Positions 17,970 to 27,459 of a stretch of 64,000 nucleotides of DNA are shown in pieces (within the stretch, counting starts at the first letter, position 1; every line of letters starts with the position of its first letter). Under the pieces are notes generated by a model. The model did no database searches and was not told where the DNA came from. It saw nothing but the letters and a program-made list of their open reading frames with translations. The stretch comes from Methylocystis rosea (GTDB taxonomy: Bacteria; Pseudomonadota; Alphaproteobacteria; Rhizobiales; Beijerinckiaceae), in NCBI RefSeq assembly GCF_003855495.1, contig NZ_CP034086.1:930001-994000 (forward strand). Direction: 5' to 3'. The position numbers were made by a program, and so were the translations under genes.

Positions 17970-18707
17970 TTAGGCAGGCGCGGAGAAACTCAGCAGCCGG
18001 TCGGTGGGGAAATCGTAAAGCCTCGCGCTCTCGCGCCATTCCAGCGCCAGCAGCGCGAGGCTTTTTTGTGCGAAATCTTCAGGCGTCTTGAGCGTCCTCG
18101 GATCTTCGCCCGGCATCGCCTGAGCGCGCATGCGCGTGCGCAGGGGACCCGGGTTGGCGAGCATGACGGTCACGCCATCGCCGGCGCTCTCAGACGCATA
18201 GGTGCGGGCCATCGCTTCGAGCGCCGCCTTCGAGACCGCATAAGGGCCCCAGAATGGCTTCATCGTCTCGCGATGCGCCGCCCCTGAAGTGATGAAGAGG
18301 ACGCGTCCGGCGCCTGACGCGCGTAAGAGCGGATCGATGGAACGGATGAGCCGCCAGTTCGCGGTGACGTTGACCGCCATGACGCGGTTCCAGTCCTTCG
18401 GGTCGACGTGCGCGAGCGGCGATAGAGGTCCCAGAATCCCCGCGTTGCCAACGAAGGCGTCGAGCCTGCCCCAGCGTTCGAACAACGCGGCGCCGAGACG
18501 GTCAAGCGCGTCGAAGTCGGCCAGATCGCAGGGAACGAGCGTCGCTTGCCCGCCCTGCGCGCGGATTTCATCGTCGAGTTCTTCCAACGCGCCCTGCGTG
18601 CGCGCCAGGGCCACGACATGCGCGCCGTCGCGCGCGAGTTCCAGGGCGAGCGCGCGTCCAATGCCGCGCGAGGCGCCGGTGACAAGTGCGATGCGCATGG
18701 GCTTCAC
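17970..18707 (-). CDS. Short-chain dehydrogenase/reductase
   Basis: The 245-residue classical SDR has the cofactor motif TGASRGIGRA (about 10-19), NAGILG, and the catalytic Ser in FITSGAAH with YAVSK (Tyr and Lys). The Arg at the end of the second strand (ALART) suggests NADP. The substrate is unknown; enzymes at this place beside purF in Rhizobiales are often called YciK-like. The GTG start overlaps the stop of the upstream Uma2 gene (GTGA), so the two are translationally coupled. An ATG three codons later is the alternative. Confidence 0.88.
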   Translation of the reverse strand: MKPMRIALVTGASRGIGRALALELARDGAHVVALARTQGALEELDDEIRAQGGQATLVPCDLADFDALDRLGAALFERWGRLDAFVGNAGILGPLSPLAHVDPKDWNRVMAVNVTANWRLIRSIDPLLRASGAGRVLFITSGAAHRETMKPFWGPYAVSKAALEAMARTYASESAGDGVTVMLANPGPLRTRMRAQAMPGEDPRTLKTPEDFAQKSLALLALEWRESARLYDFPTDRLLSFSAPA

Positions 18708-19264
18708 GCAGAGATCTCGGGAATCATCTCGTCAACAGCGACATCCAGGCCTGGAGGATCGAGCGTCACGCGACCTTCCTTGACGATGGCGACGACGATC
18801 TGATCGGCTTGCCGGCGATAGTGCAAGATCAGCCGTCGGCTAAGATCTACGACGAGATAATGCATGACGCTGGCGAGCCGAAAATAATCGCTGAGCTTTG
18901 AGTTTTTATCGAAGCTCCGAGAAGAGGGCGAGATGACTTCGACGATGACGATGGGCGTAGGCGCCAGGAGCGAATCCGCGGGCACAGGATCGCCGCAATT
19001 GACCAATGCGTCGGGTTCGTAAACGGTGTGGTCGTCGATCTTTACGCCGAGCCCGTCGACAAATGCTTCGCACGGCGCCCCGACGCGCGCGATTGCATCG
19101 GCCAGCGCGCGCCAAATGCGGGCCTTAGCCGCGACATGCTCCGCGCGTTCCGGCGCCATAGCGAAGGTTTCGCCGCGAAACAGCTCATAGCGGCCATTCT
19201 CCTGAGATTGCGCCCAGGCGAGAAATTCCGTTGCGTTGATGCGTCTCTGGGCCGTTGCGCTCAT
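18704..19264 (-). CDS. Uma2 family (DUF820) endonuclease-like protein
   Basis: The 186-residue PD-(D/E)XK-type protein of the Uma2 family has the core EPDALVNCGD (about 83-92) followed by PIVIVEVISPSS (about 103-114; VxVxSP motif) and YFRLASVMHYLVVDLSRR (about 126-143). The family expanded in cyanobacteria and is scattered elsewhere; its biological role is unknown. It is inserted between purF and the SDR gene and overlaps the SDR start. It may be a recent arrival, but base composition does not stand out. Confidence 0.85.
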   Translation of the reverse strand: MSATAQRRINATEFLAWAQSQENGRYELFRGETFAMAPERAEHVAAKARIWRALADAIARVGAPCEAFVDGLGVKIDDHTVYEPDALVNCGDPVPADSLLAPTPIVIVEVISPSSRSFDKNSKLSDYFRLASVMHYLVVDLSRRLILHYRRQADQIVVAIVKEGRVTLDPPGLDVAVDEMIPEISA

Positions 19265-19301
19265 GGCCTCTCATAGCACGCGGATCTCGCGTCGGCGCCT
19301 A

Positions 19302-20798
19302 TCAGCTCGCCTCCGCCAACAGCGACAGTTGCGCGCGGTTCTCGCCGACAAGGTCGGTCAGCGAGGTGGGATAATCCCCGGTGAAGCAGTGGTCGGTGAA
19401 CTGCGGCCGGATGGGATCGCGGCGCTCGTAGCCCATGGCGCGATAGATGCCGTCGACGGACAGGAAGCCCAGCGAGTCGCAGCCGATATATTCGCGCATT
19501 TCCTCGAGCGTATGCGTCGCGGCGAGCAGATTCTCCTTCTGCGGCGTATCGATGCCGTAGTAGTCCGGATTGGTGATCGGCGGCGATGAAATCAGGAAAT
19601 GCACTTCCGTCGCGCCGGCGTCGCGCATCATCTGCACGATTTTCACCGACGTCGTGCCGCGCACCACGGAATCGTCGATGAGGATCACGCGCTTCCCAGC
19701 GACGACGCAGCGATTGGCGCTGTGTTTCATGCGCACGCCAAAATCGCGGGCGATCTGCGTGGGCTCGATGAAGGTGCGCCCGACATAGTGATTGCGGATG
19801 ATGCCGAGTTCGAACGGCACGCCCGACTGCTGCGAATAGCCGAGCGCGGCCGGCACCCCGGAGTCCGGCACGGGCACGACGACGTCCGCTTCGATCATGC
19901 GCTCGCGCGCGAGCTCGGCGCCCATCGCCTTGCGCACCTCATAGACCGGACGGCCATGGACGATGGAATCGGGCCGGGCGAAATAGATATATTCGAAGAT
20001 GCAGGGGCGCATCGGCTGCGGCGGAAACGGCCGCAAGCTCTGAATTCCGTCCTCGGAGATAATGACGATCTCGCCATTCATCACGTCGCGCACGAAGCGC
20101 GCGCCGATGATGTCGAGCGCGCAAGTCTCCGACGCGAGAATATATTTTCCGTTGAATTCCCCGATGACGAGCGGCCGGATGCCGAGCGGATCGCGCGCGC
20201 CGATCAGCTTCTTGTTGGTGAGCGCGACAAGCGAATAGGCGCCTTCGATCGAGCGAAGCGCTTCGATGAAACGGTCGATGAGCTGCGGCCTGCGGCTGCG
20301 CGCCACGAGATGAAGGATGACCTCGGTGTCCGAAGTCGACTGGAAAATCGCGCCTTCGCGGATCAGTTCGCGGCGCAGCGTCTGGGCATTGGTGAGGTTG
20401 CCGTTGTGGGCGACCGCGAAGCCGCCCGTGTTCAACTCCGCGAACAGCGGCTGCACGTTGCGCAGCATGGTTTCGCCGGTGGTGGCGTAGCGCACATGCC
20501 CGATCGCGGCGGCGCCGGGCAGGCGCTTGATCGTGTTTTCTTGAGAAAAGTGATCGCCGACCAGGCCCAGTCGGCGCTCGCCATGAAAGCGGCCGCCGTC
20601 AAAGCTGACGATGCCGGCCGCCTCTTGGCCGCGATGCTGCAGGGCGTGCAAGCCCAAAGCGGCGATCGCCGCGGCGTCCGGCAGATCGAAGACGCCGAAA
20701 ACGCCGCAATATTCGCGAAGCCTGTCGCCGTCGAGATCGTCTGTCGCGTTAATCTCGCGCGATGAGGATCGCTGAAGATCCTCGGCGGCCTCGGTCAT
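19302..20798 (-). CDS. purF: Amidophosphoribosyltransferase
   Basis: This is the first committed enzyme of purine synthesis, making phosphoribosylamine from PRPP and glutamine. Of 498 residues, the first 30 are a propeptide preceding the N-terminal nucleophile Cys31 (YCGVFGVFD), which must be cut off. The glutaminase domain is followed by the PRTase domain with the PRPP loop VILIDDSVVRGTTS (about 385-398). Four-Cys Fe-S ligands cannot be confirmed by eye. It lies downstream of cvpA (99 bases), the usual cvpA-purF order. Strong assignment. Confidence 0.97.
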   Translation of the reverse strand: MTEAAEDLQRSSSREINATDDLDGDRLREYCGVFGVFDLPDAAAIAALGLHALQHRGQEAAGIVSFDGGRFHGERRLGLVGDHFSQENTIKRLPGAAAIGHVRYATTGETMLRNVQPLFAELNTGGFAVAHNGNLTNAQTLRRELIREGAIFQSTSDTEVILHLVARSRRPQLIDRFIEALRSIEGAYSLVALTNKKLIGARDPLGIRPLVIGEFNGKYILASETCALDIIGARFVRDVMNGEIVIISEDGIQSLRPFPPQPMRPCIFEYIYFARPDSIVHGRPVYEVRKAMGAELARERMIEADVVVPVPDSGVPAALGYSQQSGVPFELGIIRNHYVGRTFIEPTQIARDFGVRMKHSANRCVVAGKRVILIDDSVVRGTTSVKIVQMMRDAGATEVHFLISSPPITNPDYYGIDTPQKENLLAATHTLEEMREYIGCDSLGFLSVDGIYRAMGYERRDPIRPQFTDHCFTGDYPTSLTDLVGENRAQLSLLAEAS

Positions 20799-20897
20799 GC
20801 TTCGTCCCCCGTGACGCGCCGCCGCTCAGCATTCCCAAACGACCGGGCGTCGTATTCCCGTCATATGTGCCAGCGGCGGGGCCCATCCGCAAGACCA

Positions 20898-21533
20898 TCA
20901 TTCAGGCTTGTCGCCCGATGCTGGCGCCGCCTCAGCCGGCGCCTCGGAGCTGGCGTCGGACGGCGCGGGCTGAATCTTGTCCGGCTCGACGTCGGCCGGC
21001 GGCTCCTCATTCGTCGGAGCGCCCTTCTTCGCCTTGATCTTGGCGACGAGGCTGTCGATGTCGTCGGGCAGCATTTCGCGCAGCTTCTCGCCGCCAGCCG
21101 TCAGGAAGGGCTTGGCGCGCGCGTCCTTGATCCATTCCGGCTGATTCGTTTCGGGCACGAGCCAGCTGTAAAAGACGAAGGCGACCACGGCGAGCAGGGC
21201 GCCGCGAACCGCGCCGAACAGAAAGCCGAGCGTGCGATCGAGCGCGCCGACCTTCGAATCGAGGATGACGTCCGAGAGCTTCACCGTGACAAGAGAAACG
21301 GCGATCAAAGAGACGAAAAACACGGATGCCACGGAAGCCGCCAGAGCGATCTCGTCCTTGCTGACGTATGGTTTGATGTAGGGCAGGGCGACCGGATAGA
21401 AGAAATACGCCGCAGCCGCGGCCGCAACCCAGGACAGGATTGCAAGGACTTCACGGGTGAAGCCGCGCAAAAGAGCGAGCATCCCCGAAATCAGAACGAC
21501 GGTAATCACAGCCAAATCAAGATATGATGGCAT
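20898..21533 (-). CDS. cvpA: CvpA family membrane protein
   Basis: The 211-residue protein has about four membrane helices in its N-terminal 125 residues (LDLAVITVVLISGMLALLRG at the start). The family block GFLFGAVRGALLAVVAFVFY (about 107-126) is present. A charged, Ala/Pro/Glu-rich tail ends the protein. CvpA was first linked to colicin V production and more recently to envelope stress; the exact function is open. It sits upstream of purF and downstream of radA, as in many alphaproteobacteria. Confidence 0.92.
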   Translation of the reverse strand: MPSYLDLAVITVVLISGMLALLRGFTREVLAILSWVAAAAAAYFFYPVALPYIKPYVSKDEIALAASVASVFFVSLIAVSLVTVKLSDVILDSKVGALDRTLGFLFGAVRGALLAVVAFVFYSWLVPETNQPEWIKDARAKPFLTAGGEKLREMLPDDIDSLVAKIKAKKGAPTNEEPPADVEPDKIQPAPSDASSEAPAEAAPASGDKPE

Positions 21534-21748
21534 CGCTAGCCCCTTGCTTGTTCGCCCCGAGCTCTGAACGCTTCTGAATGGGCTGTTGGCCGCCTTCCGG
21601 GCGGCATCCGCACGACCCTCTCCAGAACCTGTGTCAACTTTGCGCCGCCGCGGGTAGGCAAGCGTCGGTCCGGCAGGCGTCTCGCTTTCGCACTGGCAGC
21701 CTTCTAACGCATCTTGAGGCCAGCCGGAAACACTAATGCGCGACCTAG

Positions 21749-23149
21749 CTAGCCGCGCGCGATCGTTCTTTCGCGCGTCGATATGCGGGCGATGGCGGCG
21801 ACAAGGCCGCCGACGTCCGCGCAGGGACGGATGGTGACGCCGGAGCCGCGCCCGTCATCCGAAATCTGTTGGGATTGCGGGACGACGGCGTGATGGAAAC
21901 CGAGTTTGCCCGACTCGCGCAGTCGCATGCCGGCGTGAATGACGGGCCGCACGGCGCCGGAGAGCCCGATTTCGCCAAAAAAGCACATGTCGGGCGGCAG
22001 GACGGCGCCGGTAAGCGACGAGACGAGCGCGGCGGCCGCGGCGAGGTCGGCGGCCGGCTCATGGGCTCGAAATCCACCCGCGACGTTGAGATAGACGTCG
22101 TGCATGCCAAGTTTCAGCCCGCCATGCGCTTCGAGCACGGCCAGGATCATGGACAGCCGATTTTGGTCGAAACCAACCACGGCGCGTCGCGGCGTGCCCA
22201 GCGAGGTCGGCGCGACGAGCGCCTGGATTTCGATCAGCAGCGGACGCTGCCCCTCCATGCCGGCGACGACCGCCGCGCCCGGCGCGCCAGAATCGCGGCC
22301 GGCGAGAAAAAGCGCCGACGGATTGGCGACTTCGGCGAGTCCGAGGCTGGTCATCTCGAAGACGCCGATTTCGCCTGTCGCGCCAAAGCGATTCTTGGAG
22401 GCGCGCAGCATGCGGAAATGATGCGCGCCGTCGCCCTCGAAGGACAGGACCGCGTCGACCATGTGTTCGACGACGCGCGGACCTGCGACCTGCCCGTCCT
22501 TGGTGACATGGCCGACGAGAACGATCGTCGAACCCGTCGTTTTGGCGTGGCGCAGGAGCGCCTGGGCGCTCGCGCGCACCTGCGTCACCGTTCCAGGCGC
22601 CGACTCCGCCATGTTGGTGTGCATCGTCTGTATCGAATCGATGACGATCAACGCCGGGCGGGCGCCTGTCGCGCAGGTGGCGAGAATGTCCTCGACCTGA
22701 GTCGCGGCGGCGAGCTCCACCGGCGCATCGGCGAGATTGAGCCTGGTCGCGCGCAGGCGCACCTGGGCGACGGCTTCCTCGCCCGAAATATAGACGACGC
22801 GCGCGCCTCGGCGCGCCAGAGTCGCGCAGGCCTGGATGAGCAGAGTGGATTTGCCGATGCCCGGCTCGCCGCCGAGCAGCAGCACCGAGCCCGGCACGAA
22901 GCCGCCGCCGGTGACGCGGTCGAATTCGTCGATTCCTGTCGCAATTCTTGGCGCCGCCCGGCCTTCGCCAGCCAGCCCCTCGAGTTCGATGACGCGGCCG
23001 CGCGCGGCGCGGCGGGACACGGCCGGCGCGCCAGCCTCCGACTCTTCAACGAGGCTGTTCCACTCGCCGCAGGAGTCGCAGCGGCCTTGCCACCGCGACG
23101 CGACGGCGCCGCAGTTCTGACAGACGTAGACCGCACGGCTTTTGGCCAT
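21749..23149 (-). CDS. radA: DNA repair protein RadA (Sms)
   Basis: This branch-migration ATPase acts in recombinational repair; 466 residues. N-terminal C4 zinc finger: CQNCG...CDSCGEWNSL. RecA-like ATPase with Walker A GEPGIGKSTLL (about 96-106). The RadA-specific KNRFG motif lies around 250. A C-terminal Lon-protease-like domain contains DVYLNVAGGFRAHEPAADLA and GEIGLSGAVRPV. The start MAKSRAVYVCQNCG is fixed by homology; a long upstream extension in the same frame is low-complexity and rejected. It leads the radA-cvpA-purF array. Confidence 0.96.
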   Translation of the reverse strand: MAKSRAVYVCQNCGAVASRWQGRCDSCGEWNSLVEESEAGAPAVSRRAARGRVIELEGLAGEGRAAPRIATGIDEFDRVTGGGFVPGSVLLLGGEPGIGKSTLLIQACATLARRGARVVYISGEEAVAQVRLRATRLNLADAPVELAAATQVEDILATCATGARPALIVIDSIQTMHTNMAESAPGTVTQVRASAQALLRHAKTTGSTIVLVGHVTKDGQVAGPRVVEHMVDAVLSFEGDGAHHFRMLRASKNRFGATGEIGVFEMTSLGLAEVANPSALFLAGRDSGAPGAAVVAGMEGQRPLLIEIQALVAPTSLGTPRRAVVGFDQNRLSMILAVLEAHGGLKLGMHDVYLNVAGGFRAHEPAADLAAAAALVSSLTGAVLPPDMCFFGEIGLSGAVRPVIHAGMRLRESGKLGFHHAVVPQSQQISDDGRGSGVTIRPCADVGGLVAAIARISTRERTIARG

Positions 23150-23213
23150 GCATGCTTGGCGCATGACGCGCCGACGCTTGTCAAGCGGGTAAGCGCGCCC
23201 GCCGGCGCAAGCG

Positions 23214-23567
23214 TCACTCGTCGCCGTTGATTCTTGCGCGCATGATGTTGGACGGCTTGAAGGAGACGACCAGCCGCGCCGAAATCTTGGCGCCTGCGCC
23301 AGTCTTCGGATTGCGTCCCAGCCGCTCCTTCTTCGAGCGCACAACAAAGGCGCCAAAGGACGAGAGCTTGACGTCTTCGCGCGCGACGATCCGCTCGAAG
23401 ATCTCTTCCAGCACCATTTCGACGTATTTCGCGGACTCCGCCCGCGGCACTCCGACTTTCCGATGGATTGCGTCTGCAAGGTCCGAACGGGTCACGGTGT
23501 TCCCGCTCGCCATGCGCTCTTCTATCGCTTCGCCGATTGGCTTAGCGGTCGCGTCCCCCTTGGCCAT
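23214..23567 (-). CDS. ihfA: Integration host factor alpha subunit
   Basis: IHF is a nucleoid protein that bends DNA as an alpha/beta heterodimer. The 117-residue product has the HU/IHF fold: VTRSDLADAIHRKVGVPRAES, VKLSSFGAFVVRSKKERLGRNPKTG (the intercalating Pro lies in GRNPKTG) and SFKPSNIMRARI. Alpha rather than HU or IHF-beta is suggested by the KERLGRNPKTG arm and by the position behind fabH. The first 19 residues are an extension; a Met at 23510 (MASGNTVTRS) is an alternative start. It is separated from fabH by 246 bases, so it likely has its own promoter. Confidence 0.92.
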   Translation of the reverse strand: MAKGDATAKPIGEAIEERMASGNTVTRSDLADAIHRKVGVPRAESAKYVEMVLEEIFERIVAREDVKLSSFGAFVVRSKKERLGRNPKTGAGAKISARLVVSFKPSNIMRARINGDE

Positions 23568-23813
23568 CTTCTGCCCTACAATTCATCAAAAACGACTTTC
23601 GTGGGCTGTCCGGAGCGCGCCGGGAGGGACGACGGGGCGCGATCAGGGGCGGCGCGTTAGCGCTCCGAAACCCGCCCACAGCGGGTATTCGCCACCGGCT
23701 ATTGTCGGAATTTTTCAGAATTGAATGCGGAAATCAAGCGCAGCTTGTATCCGCGTGTGCAATATTCTTAACAATAGTTGTTTACATTGGAATAGTTGTT
23801 GTATTACGCCAGC

Positions 23814-24803
23814 TTACCAGCGTATCAGCGCGGATCCCCAGGTAAAGCCGCCCCCGACAGCTTCAAGCATGACGAGATCGCCCTGTTTGATTCGTCCGTC
23901 CGCCGCGGCGACGGCCAAAGCCAGAGGCACCGACGCGGCGGAGGTGTTGCCGTGCAAATGCACGGTAGCGATGATCTTTTCCGGCGCAATTCCAAGCTTT
24001 TGCGCCGACATGTCGATGATTCGGCGATTCGCCTGATGCGGCACGAACCAGTCGAGATCCTCGGGGGTCAGTCCCGTCGCGGCGAAAGCGTCCTTGACGA
24101 CGTCGGTGACTTGGCCAACCGCGAAGCGGAACACCTCTTTCCCCTCCATACGCAGATGACCGACGGTTTGAGTCGCGGAAGGGCCGCCGTCGACATGGAG
24201 TTTCGCGCGATGGCGTCCGTCGGAGCGCAGGTGTGTCGTCAGCACGCCGCGCTCCTCTGACCCGCCCTGCGAGGGTCGCGCCTCGAGCACCATTGCGCCG
24301 GCGCCGTCGCCGAACAGCACGCAGGTCGTTCGGTCGGTCCAATCGATGATCCGAGAGAATGTCTCGGCGCCGATGACAAGCGCGCGCTTGTGCGAGCCCG
24401 AGCGCAAAAATTTCTCCGCCGTGGCGACGGCGAAAACGAATCCCGAGCAGACGGCCTGCAGATCAAACGCCACGCCATGCGTAATGCCGAGGGCCGCTTG
24501 AATCTGCGTCGCTGTTGACGGGAAGGTCCAGTCGGGGGTCGATGTCGCCACGACGATCAGGTCGATGTCGTCGGCCGTAATTCCAGCGTTGGCGAGCGCG
24601 TCGCGCGCGGCCATTTCTCCGAGCATCGACGTCGTCTCGCCTTCCGCGGCGATGTGGCGCTCCTTGATTCCCGTTCGCTGCACAATCCACTCGTCGCTCG
24701 TGTCGACGAGCTTGGACAGTTCGGCGTTGCTCAGCGTCTTCGCCGGCAAATAAGCGCCCACGCCAAGAACGACGGAACGTAATGGAGGCATGCTTGTGGT
24801 CAC
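23814..24803 (-). CDS. fabH: 3-oxoacyl-ACP synthase III
   Basis: Initiates fatty acid synthesis by condensing acetyl-CoA with malonyl-ACP. The 329-residue thiolase-fold enzyme has Cys in [11 protein letters not shown] (about 116-126), His in [15 protein letters not shown] (about 254-268) and Asn in [15 protein letters not shown] (about 283-297), which make up the catalytic triad. The GTG start overlaps the plsX stop (GTGA); an ATG four codons later is possible. It is part of the DUF177-plsX-fabH lipid cluster. Confidence 0.96.
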   Translation of the reverse strand: MTTSMPPLRSVVLGVGAYLPAKTLSNAELSKLVDTSDEWIVQRTGIKERHIAAEGETTSMLGEMAARDALANAGITADDIDLIVVATSTPDWTFPSTATQIQAALGITHGVAFDLQAVCSGFVFAVATAEKFLRSGSHKRALVIGAETFSRIIDWTDRTTCVLFGDGAGAMVLEARPSQGGSEERGVLTTHLRSDGRHRAKLHVDGGPSATQTVGHLRMEGKEVFRFAVGQVTDVVKDAFAATGLTPEDLDWFVPHQANRRIIDMSAQKLGIAPEKIIATVHLHGNTSAASVPLALAVAAADGRIKQGDLVMLEAVGGGFTWGSALIRW

Positions 24804-25876
24804 TGAGCGGCTTCCCGGGGAGGACTGGTCGAATCGGCGCCGTCCTGCCCCTCGAGGCGGTGCGCCAGCGCGACAGTGTCGCGGATACGATTGAGAAGAT
24901 CGCTGCCGGCCATCTCGTGGCCGATCTCGACCGCCCGCGCGAAGCCGATCGAATCGGCGCTGCCGTGGCTCTTGATGACGATTCCTTCGAGCCCGAGGAA
25001 CACCCCGCCATTTGTCGCCCGCGTGTCCACCTTCGCCCGGAGATCGCGGAAGGCGCCGCGCGCCAGAACATAGCCGAGCTTGGCGAGCAAAGAGCCGCTC
25101 ATCGCCTGTTTGAGATAGACGCCGACCTGCGCAGCGGTTCCCTCGGCGGTCTTAAGGGCGATGTTGCCGGTAAAGCCTTCGGTGACCACAACATCGACGA
25201 CGCCTTTGCCGATGCCGTCGCCCTCCATGAAGCCCAGGTAATCGAAGCCCGGCAGGTTGAGGTCGCGCAGCAGGGTCGATGCGGCCTTAACTTCCTCTAT
25301 GCCTTTGATTTCTTCGGTGCCGACGTTGAGCAGGCCGACGGTCGGCCGCTCAAGTCCCAGGATGACTCGCGCCATCGCCGCGCCCATGATCGCAAGATCG
25401 ACGAGGTGGCTGGCGTTGGCGCCCATCGAGGCGCCGACGTCGAGCACGACGGACTGTCCCCTTAGCGTCGGCCAAAGGCAGGCGAGCGCGGGACGATCGA
25501 CGCGCGCCATCGTATGTAGGCAAATTTTCGCCATGGCCATGAGCGCGCCGGTGTTGCCGGCGGAGACGGCGACGTCGGCGTCGCCTTTCTTGACCGCTTC
25601 GATCGCGAGCCACATCGACGAGACCCGCCGCCCGTAGCGCAGCGCCTGACTCGGTTTGTCGTCCATGCGGATCGACACCGAAGAGTGGCGCACGTCGGCG
25701 CATTCGGCGAGGCGCGGATGACGCTGAAGCTGCGCGCGAATCGCCGGCTCGTCGCCGATCAACAGAAAGCGGCTCTCGGGACGCCGTTCGAGCGCGTTGG
25801 CGGCACCCGCGATGGTCACCTTCGGACCAAAATCGCCGCCCATCGCGTCGAGCGCGATCCGAATAGTTTGCGGCAT
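24800..25876 (-). CDS. plsX: Phosphate acyltransferase PlsX
   Basis: Makes acyl-phosphate from acyl-ACP for phospholipid synthesis with PlsY. 358 residues, full length. The start [34 protein letters not shown] (about 119-132) and [14 protein letters not shown] are the family signatures. It overlaps fabH by 4 bases. Upstream lies the DUF177 gene on the same strand at a distance of 152 bases. No rpmF gene sits between them. Confidence 0.96.
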   Translation of the reverse strand: MPQTIRIALDAMGGDFGPKVTIAGAANALERRPESRFLLIGDEPAIRAQLQRHPRLAECADVRHSSVSIRMDDKPSQALRYGRRVSSMWLAIEAVKKGDADVAVSAGNTGALMAMAKICLHTMARVDRPALACLWPTLRGQSVVLDVGASMGANASHLVDLAIMGAAMARVILGLERPTVGLLNVGTEEIKGIEEVKAASTLLRDLNLPGFDYLGFMEGDGIGKGVVDVVVTEGFTGNIALKTAEGTAAQVGVYLKQAMSGSLLAKLGYVLARGAFRDLRAKVDTRATNGGVFLGLEGIVIKSHGSADSIGFARAVEIGHEMAGSDLLNRIRDTVALAHRLEGQDGADSTSPPREAAQ

Positions 25877-26028
25877 TTAACCCGTTTCTCCCGACTGCGC
25901 GCCTGGATTCGCCGCCTTAAATCTTGGCCGGCCTTTGTGACGCGTCCGAGAAGCGCGTTCGCGCTCCCGCCCTTGCGGGCGACTTGCCATTTGCTGGCCA
26001 TAGGCGCAAGTGCCTATTCTGTCTCGCC

Positions 26029-26586
26029 TCAAGCCTCGCGGCGCGGTTTGAGCCGTCCCAGGGCGGCGAAAGGCGAGACTACTTGCGTTCCGTCCCCAGG
26101 TTGCGGTTCGACGAAATTCGCCCCCGGTTTGCGCGGATAGGGATCAAGCGCCAGCGTGAAGAACTCGGAAACGACGGCGCCGAGATCGACGACGCCGCCG
26201 ATCAATGGGTCAGGCGGATCCTCATCCAACGTGATTTCAGTCGACTCTTCGTGTCGTCTTCGGCTGCGCGGCGCCTCGTCCGGTGGCGGCGCAAAGCGCA
26301 TTTGAATGGGTTCGACAAGCTCCGAGTCGAACTCCTCGAGCGTCGTGACGCAGGTTTGCCGAAGCCTGGCGCGAAGCTCGCCTTCGATCTCCAATCCATC
26401 GCCGCGCCGTTGCCGCGCGCGCAGTTCTGCTTGGAGCGAATGGACAGCGGGCAGCGCATTGTGCTGCGCCAGTGCGGCGCATTCGGCCGGCGTCGCCCGG
26501 ATGTCGACGTCGAGACCTTCGGGCGGCACTTCAGAGACAGCGAGACGGCGCGAAAGCGGTGGATGCGAGTCGAAAGTGTTGTTCAT
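26029..26586 (-). CDS. DUF177 (YceD-like) protein
   Basis: The 185-residue acidic protein belongs to the YceD/DUF177 family. Its pattern is LRARLRQTCVTTLEEFDSEL (about 68-87; the second strand of the family, often a Cys-x-R-C type site) followed by Asp/Glu-rich PPDPLIGGVVDLGAVVSEFF (about 122-141) and LALDPYPRKPGA. In chloroplasts and bacteria DUF177 is linked to 23S rRNA and ribosome assembly. Its position upstream of plsX is conserved. The start at MNNTFDSHPPLSRR is preferred over an in-frame Met 18 codons earlier, which would run into the divergent bamE leader. Confidence 0.85.
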   Translation of the reverse strand: MNNTFDSHPPLSRRLAVSEVPPEGLDVDIRATPAECAALAQHNALPAVHSLQAELRARQRRGDGLEIEGELRARLRQTCVTTLEEFDSELVEPIQMRFAPPPDEAPRSRRRHEESTEITLDEDPPDPLIGGVVDLGAVVSEFFTLALDPYPRKPGANFVEPQPGDGTQVVSPFAALGRLKPRREA

Positions 26587-26765
26587 GGCGTCGTCTCCAG
26601 GTCGCGCGCGTTCAATAATCAAATATGTGCGTTGGCGCACGGACGCCAGCGCGGCGCAGCCCGAGAACAGCCGTCTTGCTTTCGCTGCGTTCGAAGATTA
26701 CGGATTTGGCGAAGGACGATCGACCGGGCGCAGGCGCGCTGCGGCGGGAGATTTCGGAGATATTC

Positions 26766-27212
26766 ATGGCGCAAGCTTTGCGCGTCTTTTCTCGTTTGGC
26801 GGCTGTGGCCGGCCTCGCGGTTTCGCTTGCAGGTTGTCTCGGGTATGAGGGCGTCGTCAACCGCGGCGCCATCCTCGATTCGCGTAGCACCGGGCAAATC
26901 AAGCCTGGCATGGCGGCGCAGCAGGTGATGACGGTCCTTGGCACCCCCTCGACGACGTCGACTGTCGGCGGCGACGCTTGGTATTACGTCAGTCAGCGTA
27001 TCGAGCGTCAGTTCGCCTTCATGCCTCAGAATATTACCGATCAGCGCGTCTACGCGGTTTACTTCGACAAGTCGAAGAAGGTTCAGCGTGTGGCGGATTA
27101 CGGCATGGAAGACGGAAAGCCGATCGACTTCATCACCCGCACGACGCCCAGCGCCGGCCCCGAGTATCATCTGCTCCAGGGCATGCTCTCCAAAGTGTCG
27201 AATCTCTTTTAG
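26766..27212 (+). CDS. bamE: Outer membrane assembly lipoprotein BamE
   Basis: Small lipoprotein subunit of the BAM complex that inserts beta-barrel proteins. 148 residues. The lipobox LAGC (Cys about residue 21) marks the lipidation site. The SmpA/OmlA fold is shown by GQIKPGMAAQQVMTVLGTPS (about 41-60) and VYAVYFDKSKKVQRVADYG. GGAGAT about 7 bases before the ATG supports the start. Divergent from the DUF177 gene, an arrangement often seen in Rhizobiales. Terminator-like inverted repeat follows at 27230. Confidence 0.92.
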   Translation: MAQALRVFSRLAAVAGLAVSLAGCLGYEGVVNRGAILDSRSTGQIKPGMAAQQVMTVLGTPSTTSTVGGDAWYYVSQRIERQFAFMPQNITDQRVYAVYFDKSKKVQRVADYGMEDGKPIDFITRTTPSAGPEYHLLQGMLSKVSNLF

Positions 27213-27229
27213 GGACACTCGCCTCGTTT

Positions 27230-27260
27230 CGAGACGCGGACGCCGCGTGTTCGCGTCTCG
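27230..27260. terminator. Stem-loop behind bamE
   Basis: A perfect 9-bp stem (CGAGACGCG / CGCGTCTCG) with a 13-base loop lies 18 bases after the bamE stop. No T-tract follows, so termination is possible only. The rest of the gap to 27459 contains no feature I recognise. Confidence 0.4.
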
Positions 27261-27459
27261 GCTAGTGGCGTCATTGTGGCGACAGCGAAGAGCCTGTCTG
27301 CGTAACGCCCTGTACTAACAAGCTTTTCAGCTGCAGCGCGCTCGTGGCGCGACCTTAAATATGGCGCGAGCATGGCCTCGGCCGCCGATCTTTCGCCCCG
27401 CATCGCAGGTAACCTTCTGTTTACGCAAACTTTGCGTAATTGTGGAGAAACCGCGAAGC

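Noticed and set aside
23568..23813. Small RNA or attachment site between fabH and ihfA
   Set aside because: The AT-rich part contains two AATAGTTGTT direct repeats but no hairpin, tRNA-like arm or integrase nearby; it is better seen as the ihfA promoter region.
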